Assembly (NCBI GenBank): GCA_007922195.1
Contig: ML682088.1
Location: 2,529,567 to 2,593,566 of the forward strand
Reading direction: 5' to 3'
Source: Podocnemis expansa
Taxonomy: Eukaryota > Chordata > Testudines > Podocnemididae
Length of the DNA stretch: 64,000 nt
In this document: positions 55,048-64,000 of the stretch, one piece after another
Numbering within the stretch: the first letter of the stretch is position 1
Layout of the letters: each line of letters starts with the position of its first letter
The notes under the pieces: generated by a model
What the model was told of the DNA's origin: nothing
Databases searched by the model: none
Seen by the model: the letters and a program-made list of their open reading frames with translations, nothing else
Program-made: the position numbers and the translations under genes

Positions 55048-55105
55048 TTTCCAAAGGGATAGCCGTGTTAGTTTTAAAGTGCCACACAACTCTTTGCGGT
55101 TTTTT
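55048..55105. mobile_element. Minimal inverted Penelope-like scrap
   Basis: The minus 3' end TTTCCAAAGGGATAGCCGTG TTAG is fused directly to the plus tail TTTTAAAGTGCCACACAACT. Only about 50 bp remain, still outward-facing. Confidence 0.65.
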
Positions 55106-55109
55106 AATG

Positions 55110-56100
55110 CTATTTCCTGCCATGCATTTCCCTTTTGTTTACCATTGTAACTCTATAAAGATTTAACTTCTTAGCAATGGAGCCCACTTGACATTGCTCC
55201 TGTCAGTTCTTAGAGTAAGCAAAAAATATGTGCTTTCTCCCTTCATATTTTTTAATTGATTGTCATTCCTATTACTTACTTTTCCGCTCAGAAATAGAAA
55301 TGATTTCACCTAACATTGATAACCACCTGCACTATTCAATTGTACTATTACGTAAACTCCCATATAAGGCTGGATCCTCCACTTGTATAAAGTGGCACAA
55401 TTCCATTGAAAGTCTATGCTGCTATATACTACCTGTGACATGTGGGTGGGATTTTCTGAAAAGCTTGCATGGCTCATTAGTGCTGCTAAGTCACCTAGGG
55501 TCAGTTTCATTTTCTAAGATATTTAAACATTGAAAGATGCAAACCATGTCTAGTGGATTTACAAATCACCTAGTTGGTTAACAGAAAGCCATTCAAATAG
55601 AAGTTAGACACCACTGGAAATTCAATCCTTGAACCGCAAAACTGTATTTACTGCATTCCAATTTTCTTGTTAAAGACATGCATAGAGGGTTTTTGCCCAA
55701 GGATGGTTCTTTTTCTTATACATCTCTGAAATGAGAATTTTCTACGTGGGCTGCTGACATATAAAAGATATCATCCCTGGTATAGCTAAGTGCTATGGGA
55801 AGGTAAGTAATAGTAATAATAATTAAGAATCAGGTACAACTCATACGGTAAGCTCCAAGACACATTCATTGGTAACTATAATGATTGAGCAAGTCACACA
55901 TGGTGTATAAATGGGGCTAAAATGGGTGTAAATTGGGAAGTAATGCAGTTTGCACCAATTTTGTATTCAGTGGCTGTACAAAATGAATATAATTTACACA
56001 CTAAGGCGTGTGTGTGTGAGAGAGAGAGAGCATATCAGTTAGTGGGAAGATGAAAGATAAAAGCAAATCCCCCTAGGAAGGATTAATTCTGCTAACATTA
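55110..56100. other. No gene seen; short dinucleotide tract
   Basis: A (TG)n(AG)n tract at 56008-56031. Nothing else recognised. Confidence 0.45.
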
Positions 56101-56101
56101 A

Positions 56102-57050
56102 AGCTGTGTCTACAGCAACACTTATGTTAGTGTAATTTCTCTTGCTCAGGACTGTGAATAAGCCATCACCCTGAGTGACATAAGTTACACTTTCAAAACT
56201 GCCAGTATGGACAGTGCTATGTTGACAGGAGAAATCTCTCCTATCAGCTGATAGTGGCTACAGTACAGATCGTACAGCAGTGTAGCTGTACCAATGCAAC
56301 TGCATCTCTAAGCTCATAGTGTAGACATAGTGTGATGGGGCAGTTGCCTCCCCTTGGCCCACAGAGGATTAAAAGGCCCTGGGAGCTACAGCCAATGGTA
56401 GGTTGTGGCAGGGGGAGCCAATAGATATAGGTTTCCTAGTATAAAGGACGGAGCAGCAGAGCCAGCTGCTCCGTGTGGGCAGAGGCAGAGCAGGGAAAAG
56501 GTCTCTCCCTGCCTAGCAAGCTGGGGGAGACAGGGCCTCAGAGCTCTGAGTGAGTTCACTGTGGTCTGACCAGAGGCTGGGGATCCTGAGACTGGAGTTG
56601 ACTATGAGAATGGCCAGAGCAGCAGTCTGAAGGCCAGGAGCCCAAGAGTGAATGGCAGAGGGACTCTGAGGGTGAAAGTCTATGTGGGACTGGGGGAAAG
56701 TGGCCCAAGGAATTGACGTAGACCGGGGTGGAGGTGCGGAAGCCTCAATGAGGGCAGTCAGGGCCCTGGGCTAGGACCTGGAGAAGTGGATGGGCCTGGG
56801 TCGTACCCTGCTGTCCCAGAGTGCCAGGAACGGTACAAGTGCTGGACGCAGCACCAGCCCCGGAAGGGGGTGGACTATTAGGTCCCAGCCGGAGGGCTGA
56901 GATCCCAGGATGGACTCATAATCAGAAGTCGGGTGCGTGAAGATGCAGAGCACTGGCCACCTGGGGAGCCACTTGAGTAACTCCCCAGTACCATAGCCAG
57001 AAGGTGGCCTCCAGGTGGGTTGTGTGACAGGAAACCCGCAACACATAGCT
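56102..57050. mobile_element. MITE split by a solo LTR
   Basis: Left end AGCTGTGTCTACAGC; right end GTGTAGACATAGCT after joining the LTR flanks. Interior GTGTAATTTCTC and CTGAGTGACATAAGTTACAC are typical of a Harbinger-like family. 228 bp lie before the LTR, and only a few bases lie after it. Confidence 0.65.
56331..57043 (+). mobile_element. Solo LTR of an LTR retroelement
   Basis: 713 bp from TGTGATGGGG to CCCGCAACA, so TG...CA, flanked by identical 5-bp CATAG (56326-56330, 57044-57048). A TATA-like GTATAAAGGA lies about 110 bp in. No internal coding region or second LTR is present, so it is a recombination remnant. Whether it is endogenous-retroviral or Gypsy-like cannot be told from the LTR alone; 5-bp duplications occur in both. 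Orientation follows the TATA box. Confidence 0.88.
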
Positions 57051-57290
57051 TAAACCCAAGTTTACACTACAGACCTATATCAAAATAAGCATGTTGCTCA
57101 GGGATGTGAAACATCTGCACTCTTGAGTCAGGTAGTTCTATCAGCTTAACTCCCCAATGTAGACAGTGCTATGTCAACAGAAGAACTACTCCTATCAACA
57201 TAGCTACTACTTCTTAGGGAGGTGGATTAACTATGCCGCTTTAACATGGCTGCACCACTGTAGCGGTGTACGTGAAGACAAATACTGATT
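57051..57290. mobile_element. MITE adjoining the LTR-split MITE
   Basis: AAGTTTACACTACAGACC, TTGCTCAGGGATGTGAAACAT and GTAGACAGTGCTATG resemble 47545-47800. Edges approximate. Confidence 0.5.
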
Positions 57291-58310
57291 TTTTTGACTA
57301 GTATCTTTCCATTGATTTGAGTATTTGTAAAGAGATTCAGGCTTGCACACTTTATATCATGCCTACGTCTTCGTTACTTTTCCTAATAAATGCTTTTCTA
57401 CATCTTAGATATGTAAATTGCACTAATTTTGCATATCAACCTACTGAACACCATGCTGGTGAGAAGAGCTGTCCTTCTAATGTCCACTTAGTGACTCACC
57501 ACTGCTTAAGTCATCAGTAAATTTAGCCCACTCCCAGTCAAATAGCATATAAAAATCTCTTCCTGCAGCTGACTAAATTAATTGTGTTGTTAATAAATCA
57601 TCTAATGAATTTAGCCTATTTTTTCTATATGTGAACCAACATGAACAGAGAAGTTGGCCTCATTCAGCTCATGCAGCACGTTCACCAGTTCAAAGTCACT
57701 AACTTCAGTGGAGTTACTCCTGATTCACAAGAAAAGAATCAAGCCCTTTTGTTTTGTTACTAATTAATTCTCTAGTCAAAATTGCTCAGACTGGGGTTTG
57801 GATTGAAACACTGGGGGAAAGTCTCTTTTAAAAAATGTTAACATTTAGCCTGTCTTTTCCATCAAAATTCCTATGGGGTGACGAGCTAAAACTAGACAAT
57901 AGAGATTTATTTGTCTGGCTTTTTAAAAAGAATAGAGGCATGAAATGTGAATTTCCCTTTAATATCATGTCCCTAGAGTTAAAGATTACATCACGGTAAT
58001 ATAGTATAAATAGCAAAAGGATAGAGATTAAAAAAAGAGAGCACGTGTCTGCATGTCTGAATGATTCATGCACTCTGGTGGAGACCAATGCTTTGAGAGT
58101 GGACTGGGAAGTGTCCTGTAACAGCTGGATTTGTAATAGTCTCTGGGCCCCATCCTGCACTTTCTAAAGTCAGGGACAAAGCTCCCACAGGCCAGTGACA
58201 GCAGGTTGATAGTGAAAGCTGGCCTGTACACTATACAGTACCAAGAAGAAAGCACCACTTCAGCCTAACAGATTGCCAGATTTTAACCCCCCGCCCCCTG
58301 CCTCCTTAAG
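57291..58310. other. No gene seen
   Basis: Open frames up to 110 codons on the minus strand, not recognisable. Confidence 0.4.
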
Positions 58311-58311
58311 A

Positions 58312-58510
58312 AGCAGTGTAGTCTAGACACCGGACCAGGAATCTGGAGCTCTGTTCTATTCCTGGCTCCATTGCAGACTTCTGGTTTGCTATCAGACTAA
58401 TCATTTCATATCTTTCTACCTCCGTCCCCATTTGTAAACTGGGAATCATGAGATTTCCTTCATATAGCACCTTGAGCTGCCTTGATGAAAAGCACTACAT
58501 AAGTACCCTG
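58312..58510 (+). repeat. MIR-like SINE, fairly complete
   Basis: GCAGTGTAGTCTAGACACCGG, CTGTTCTATTCCTGGCTCC, CCCCATTTGTAAACTGGGAA and ATAGCACCTTGAGCTGCCTT give the order 5' tRNA-like part, core, 3' tail. Confidence 0.65.
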
Positions 58511-60105
58511 ATTGCCAGAAGTGCTGAGCACTCACTGTTGCCATTTAAATCAGCAGGAGTAGTAGATACCTAGTACTTCTGACGAATCAGGCTGCTTTTT
58601 TTGTGCGTGCCTGAAAACTTAAGGCAGCTAAGTTTGGATATTTGGTACACAGTGCACCAAATTATCCAAAAAATTAACCTAATGTTCAGTGCAATGACAA
58701 AAATACCCATGAGGCATTATAATTATAATAAAAGCAAAATGCAGAAAATAAAATTAATTTTGATTTTAAATCTTGTTCATGTACTACAACAGATGGTGGT
58801 AAGGTGCTAAAGGACTTGTGCATTAATTCTAGGGAAATACAAAGGATAGGAACTGTAGCTGCCGTTGTTATAATTCTCAGATCTTTTCAGCTATGATCAT
58901 TGTATGAGATACAGTCCAAAAGCAAAGGAATGAATCCACATGACAATTTTTCTGCATCTCCTTGAACAGAGGGGATGACTTAATAGATTGTCATGTTAAA
59001 TAAGTAAAATTCAGTGGGGCAGAATACACATCTGCAAAGCTTACATTAAAATAGATCAGCCAGACACTATAGATAGAACAGTGTGAATGTGTTGAATTCA
59101 TTAATGCTTTTTTTTTTTTTTGGTAGATTAGGCCTTGATGGAGGGAGTGCTCACATACAGATGTCTACTGTGATTTGTCAATGGCCTTATGCTTAATCCT
59201 CCTGAACAGGAAATAAGAGTCTTTGTACTGGGGTCTCCCTCTGGGAGTACAGCAGTTTAGGCTGAGTCTCTCTCTCTAGCCTGAATCATCACAACACAGG
59301 ATCAAGCTGCTGGGGGATTAGCAAAGGGATGGCATGGATTTTTCCTTTAACCCCTTCAGCAATTTCTCTGCTTCAGATGAGTTGATCGGAAGACACATTA
59401 TTTATAGGTCAGTTTCAGCATGAACTGGGGGAAGATATACAAGTGCCCCACTTTGGCATCTGATCCTACCCTCTGTTCCACCTACCAATCTCCATTCTAA
59501 CCCCTATGCTGTCTCTAAACTCAATGGTAAAAGCAGATCAACACTGAGAGCGCCCCCCCCCCCCGCCCGGTCAGCCTTGGCTACATCTGTGTCATATATA
59601 TTTATTGGGTGACGCACCTTCATAGCAACTAATGAAGATGGGATGCACAAAGGGGAAGAGAATGAGGACATGGAAGTAAATGTATCTGGAAGTATCTAGT
59701 CTCCCCAAGATGATTCATAGCCAAGAAAACAAAATTATGTGTTTGTGTGTCCAGAGAGCAGCACAGGCACAGTGTATGAGGCTGATTTTTGTTGTTGCTT
59801 TACCAGTAATTCTGAAAAATGTTTAAAAAAACATTTTTGGGGTAGTCCAAAATCTTTTTTTTTCTTTCAAAATTATCAGTAAATATAAGTGAAAAATTCT
59901 TGGGATAAAAATATTTCCTTTAGATTGTGAGAATAGTTTTAAAGATTTTTAATTATAAAGTTGTTTTGTATCAAAATATTGACATGATTGAACTAGAAAA
60001 TAACAAAACAAAATGTACCAATCATAAAAAATATGTTTAGACACAAACAGTTTGGTGACACTGACAAGCCACTACATGTACATGTTTCGATATTGTCAAC
60101 TAAGC
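58511..60105. other. No gene seen
   Basis: AT-rich, with a T run at 59108-59121 and a C run at 59552-59563. Confidence 0.4.
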
Positions 60106-60107
60106 AT

Positions 60108-60188
60108 GTTCCTGAGAGTTAGCTGTGTTAGTCTGTATACAGCAAAAACAAACAAGATCAAAACAACTGAGAGTCCTGTGGCACCTTA
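60108..60188 (-). mobile_element. Penelope-like tail, left arm of an inverted pair
   Basis: GAGAGTTAGCTGTGTTAGTC and GAGAGTCCTGTGGCACCTTA. It resumes after the MITE at 60698-60760 (AAAGACTAACAAATTTCTTC, AAGCTTTTGTGAGCTCC, CGTCAGATGG). Confidence 0.8.
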
Positions 60189-60694
60189 AGCTATGTTCAC
60201 ACATAGTTTTTAAATTGAAACAATGACCGTTGTTTCAATTTAAAAAAGTTGTGTCCGAATGATGTTTCCTTACTTCGAAATGATGAGCCCCCGTCATTTT
60301 GAAATAACGAGCCTTATTTCGAAACAATAAAACCTAGGTTGAAATCGAAGTAGAGGTTATTTCGAAATGATTGTTTTGAAATAACACCGTTTGGACGTGT
60401 TATTTTGAAATTACCATTATTTCGAATTAACACTTTTGCCCTTCTCCTTCCCAAGGTGCCTTCCTTTTCTATATACTGGGTGGGGGCATGGCCCGGGGAG
60501 GGGGCCATGTTGCCACACCTCTCATGCTGCCTTCTCCTGATTCGAAACAGCAAGTGCTGTGTCCAGACTTGCTATTTCAATTTCAGGTTTTTGCTTATTT
60601 CAGTTTAAGTTAATTCTAAATAATTCTTTTATTTCAAATTAACTTATTTCAAATTAACTTATTTTGAAATAAGTGTTTACGTGTGAACATAGCC
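60189..60694. mobile_element. PIF/Harbinger-like MITE inside the Penelope-like tail
   Basis: 506 bp, ends (A)GCTATGTTCACAC and GTGTGAACATAGCC, duplicated TTA (60186-60188, 60695-60697). Same subfamily as 46950-47441 and inserted at almost the same spot in the host tail. Confidence 0.92.
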
Positions 60695-60760
60695 TTAAAG
60701 ACTAACAAATTTCTTCAGGGATAAGCTTTTGTGAGCTCCAACCCACTTCGTCAGATGGAG

Positions 60761-60830
60761 GCCATGAAAGCTTATGCCCAAAGAAATTTGTTAGTCTTTA
60801 AGTTGCCACAGGGCTCTTGTTTTAACTAAG
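60761..60830 (+). mobile_element. Penelope-like tail, right arm of an inverted pair
   Basis: CATGAAAGCTTATGCCCAAAG, AAATTTGTTAGTCTTTAAG and CCACAGGGCTCTTG. Follows the minus arm directly at about 60760. Confidence 0.8.
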
Positions 60831-62360
60831 CATGTTTCAATAAAAAAGGCTGGGGGTCAAAAGATTTTGCCTACCTCTAGATAGGTGACACAGCCTGTGA
60901 CATTAACACACCACTGGTGCTTCCCAGCCCCATTTCCTTCATGCTGGGGAATGGGGCCAGGATGGACAATCTGTATTGCCTGAAAAGCAAAGCAAGATAG
61001 TGACTCGGGATCCTTTCAGGCAACACTGTGCAGCTTCCTGCATTTTAGAAAATAGTGATTTGATGCTAAATCTATTTGTGATTCTATTATTTATCTCTGC
61101 CTGACCGGGTTGTCAATTGTCTATACATTATGGACAAGCGGTTTTAAAAATTTACAATTTAACACTGTCTGCTAGGCAATAAATAAATTAAAATGTCTGT
61201 GAAACAGGGTAGAAGTATAACATACTGTATTTTGACATTGATTGTTGTCACTCAGAATCACTTATCATAAAACTATATTGACTGTCGCTTTATTAATTTC
61301 GTGTTTCATATACCCTGCAAATGCCCAAAAATTACAATCAATCAACTGCCACTAAAACAATTGTGTGATTCCAAATGACTGTGTACAGAATATTGCCAGT
61401 AAGTACACACTTCTGTAACATGATGTTGTTTATGATACCATGTCAGAAAAAGAAAATCAAGTTCATGTCAGTAAAAGCTAAAATGCAAGGTTGGTGACCC
61501 CGTGTGGGAGCTGGCGGGAGGTGTATGTCTGTGAGAACAGGGAAGCAACTGATTGAGTACAGATCTGCCCTTAGAGAGGACTCGGTGGTCTCACAGCCTT
61601 TTTTCCCTTTCTCAGGCACTGTTGCTAAGGGAAGGCCTTTCTGAGGCACTGGTGGTAAAAGACGGGAGCCCCAGCCAGCCACTTTCTCCTCCTGCTGTCT
61701 GCACTTAAGATTCTCCTTCCTGGTGAACACCCACCTCACAAACTGGGTGGGGGGCTGGGGGGGGGGCAGTTCTCCAGGGGATAGCATTCTGTGAAACCAG
61801 GAAAAAGGAAGTATTTCTCACAGTTCTTAGAAAAGGGGAAGAAGCTAGCCTTCCTTGTACAGCTTCCCTTAACCCCTGGCCAGGGACGTCCAGTCATGCT
61901 GAAAAGGGACCTGCCCAACTGAAGGCCCAGAGGCTGGCTGGCCAGCCACTTGAGGAGATGCACTTCCCAGGCAGGCCGGTCTACATGCTGCTGTGGTGAG
62001 GAACAGGTAGGTGAGGAGCCATGTAGAAGCCCCCCCCCCCCCCCCCTTGAGATACTGGGAAGCAGGAAGAATGATTGATTGAGAGGTTTCGAGTTGAAAG
62101 AGTTGATGCTTTTGATTTGTGAATGAAACTGAAATAGATGGAATGAAATGTTTGCGGGGGGGGGTATGGGCGTTGGGGACTATGTCATCCAAGGAATGTC
62201 ACACCTATCATTTAGTGAAGTGGAACATTTCTGAGAAAGCCCCTTGTTAAAATAGTGGCAGCACTTCACAACACTCTCTACAAGTCAGCCTATTTTCCAT
62301 GCCTCCTTTTTTATCCAGTGTCATCTGCCTGGAGTTTCCATAGACACAACTACCCTGAGA
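60831..62360. other. No gene seen; homopolymer runs
   Basis: G/C runs at 61741-61767, 62029-62047 and 62155-62165. Open frames on the minus strand up to 114 codons are not recognisable. Confidence 0.4.
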
Positions 62361-62364
62361 GAAA

Positions 62365-62727
62365 GGGTGTGTTCACACAGCAGTCTTATTTCAAAACAAC
62401 AGAGGTTGTTTCGAAATAAGAAAGGCCATGTTCACACGACGCACCGTTGTTTCGAAACAACTTAAATCCCATGTGGGGACGAAACAACGTTGTGTAGAAA
62501 TGATCGTTTCAAAACAATGCCGTCTGAATATGTTGTTTCAAAACAATGGTGACTCGTTTCGAAATAACTGTTGTCTGAACACGCTATTTCGATTCCTGCT
62601 TTGTTCCTTAATTCGAATTAACAAACTGTTAATTTGAATTAACTTATTTTGAAATAAGGCGTTATTTTGATACAAGTTGTATCGAAACAACTTGTATCAA
62701 AATAACCCCCTGTGTGTGAACATAGCC
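62365..62727. mobile_element. PIF/Harbinger-like MITE, GTTTCGAAAC subfamily
   Basis: 363 bp, ends GGGTGTGTTCACAC and GTGTGAACATAGCC, AAA on both flanks (62362-62364, 62728-62730). Words GTTTCGAAACAAC and CGTTTCGAAATAAC repeat. A second internal end-like motif GGCCATGTTCACACG at 62427 suggests a nested or compound copy. Confidence 0.85.
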
Positions 62728-62730
62728 AAA

Positions 62731-63938
62731 GTGTTCACCCACATTGCTGCTGCATGCGAGGGTCCGGAACAAGAGCGGCTCTCTGCTTCCAGTCATCTCC
62801 TTGAATGTCCATCATGTCCCTTTACCATCACATACACGCCCCCTGACAATCTGCCCTGCATAGAGGAAAGGAACTCTGACATAATGGTACACGAAGGCGA
62901 AGAGGATGATTAAACTTGAAGGCTGAGGGGGTGGAGAGAGAATTAATGGTATTCTACTCAAACACTGCCCACAATAGAAGAGTAGATGGATGTTGCTGCT
63001 CAAATTATCAGCAGGGAAAGAGAGAAGGACGTTGCCATTTTTGTTTCCTTTGTTAGGTTTCAGAGGTAACACCCTACCTGAGATAAATGAAGACAGCTCA
63101 TCTTGCTTTCTTAATGCTGTAATTCCAATTTGCCTGCAAAATGAGGAAAATGGCTCTGTGTCAGTTTGCTTTCATACGGTTACCTTCACAACTGTAAAGT
63201 CTAGAAAACTTTGTTTAAAAAAAAAAAGGCTTAAATTCAGCAGTAACTTCCACGGGCTTTAGAAAAATGCTGGTACAGTGCACCACAAAGTGCTGGCTCC
63301 TTCCCACCTTTGTTGGGGCTAGGACTGAACACTCTGGAAGGCAGACATCTGACTATCCTTCCCTCTTTCCCTCTGCTCCCCAAGAGACAGTAACATCAGC
63401 CCCTCTGTTCTGTGCTACAGAAGGCTGTGAACCTCCATCATTAACACTGCGCTATGTGTGCTAGATGTTAAGGGAACTGGGACTGGTGGTTGAGAGGTGA
63501 TTATGGATGGATGCTACAGGAATGTGCTCTGAGCTGTGAGTGAATATAGATCTGTATGTGTGAAGGCACAAGGTCAGTAAGTATAGGATGTCTTTGTGGG
63601 AGCTGAGGTGTAACTAATGCCCTGTGTGGATTTTTGTGGCTGTAATGTGGGAGAACCGCGGAGAAGAAAAGGTGTAATAGTTCATGTGGGGAGGGTTATA
63701 AGGGCACCTATGTGAGTTAAGTAGAAGCAGAAATGTGGTGGGTTTATACAGTTCATGGAGGGAAGCATAAATTGGTGGATGTGTCTGTCTGAGTGCCTAT
63801 TACAGGTCAGCTGATGTGTGTTTGGGAAATTTTTATACACCTGTGAATGGGTGCAGACGTGGGTAAATGGCAGCGTGAGCTGGGATGTGTCTGTCGGAGT
63901 AAATTTGTGAAGGGGAGAGCTTTGTGAGTGGGTGTAGA
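62731..63938. other. No gene supported
   Basis: An open frame ending at 62913 with an acidic C-terminus (HEGEEDD) cannot be tied to any family. The rest is plain sequence. Confidence 0.4.
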
Positions 63939-63940
63939 GC

Positions 63941-64000
63941 CGGGGTCTCAAAACATGCAGCCCCTAAAGCTATTTCCTGCGGCCTGCAATGACATGATCA
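63941..64000. mobile_element. hAT-type MITE, cut by the window edge
   Basis: CCGGGGTCTCAAA at the left, then GCCCCTAAAGCTATTTCCTG and CGGCCTGCAATGACA, matching the copy at 14887-15074 (GCCCCTAAGGGTATTTCCTG). The right end lies outside the window. Confidence 0.7.

Noticed and set aside
62677..62913. Possible last exon of a neighbouring gene with acidic end HEGEEDD
   Set aside because: It begins inside a MITE, has no convincing acceptor, and matches no family I recognise.

Overview
The window looks like the genome of a non-avian reptile, most likely a turtle, with a crocodilian as the alternative. This rests on the repeat mix: CR1 LINEs with their ATTCTATGAT 3' ends, many Penelope-like retroelement tails, PIF/Harbinger-like MITEs beginning GGCTATGTCTACAC, several hAT MITEs with 8-bp target duplications, and old MIR-like SINEs. 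There is no sign of prokaryotic gene organisation, and nearly all of the sequence is non-coding.

One protein-coding gene is supported. It lies on the + strand at 37882-54140, in seven coding exons with GT-AG introns and consistent phases. Joined, they give a 265-residue ELOVL fatty-acid elongase. Its sequence fits the ELOVL8 branch (described mainly in fish) better than ELOVL4, ELOVL1 or ELOVL7. All family motifs are intact: KxxExxDT, HVYHH, NxxxHxxMYxYY, TxxQxxQ and a basic ER-retrieval tail. A splice acceptor just upstream of the start codon suggests at least one non-coding 5' exon that I cannot place. I found no second gene.

Layout. 1-10.7 kb: old repeats and Penelope-like fragments, including a minus-strand copy with an open GIY-YIG endonuclease frame, itself split by a hAT MITE. 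10.7-24 kb: Harbinger-like MITEs, inverted Penelope-like pairs and a three-layer nest (20.1-22.9 kb). 24-37 kb: LTR-like GC-rich blocks, MIR-like pieces, and a minus-strand CR1 split by a hAT element at 30.7 kb. 37.9-54.1 kb: ELOVL8, whose introns hold a Tigger-like element with a long palindrome (intron 1), two MITEs (intron 2), an inverted Penelope-like pair (intron 3) and a fairly young CR1 (intron 6). 54-64 kb: Penelope-like palindromes, a solo LTR with a perfect target duplication, two Harbinger-like MITEs and otherwise unremarkable sequence.

The most unusual pattern is that most Penelope-like loci are pairs of fragments facing head to head, with both 3' ends outward. This recurs at about nine or ten places and ranges from a 3-kb pair with reverse transcriptase remnants to roughly 50-90 bp scraps. 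The conserved tail carries a hammerhead-like core whose stem shows a compensatory base change between two subfamilies. Coordinates of decayed repeats are approximate; those given with target-site duplications were read base by base.
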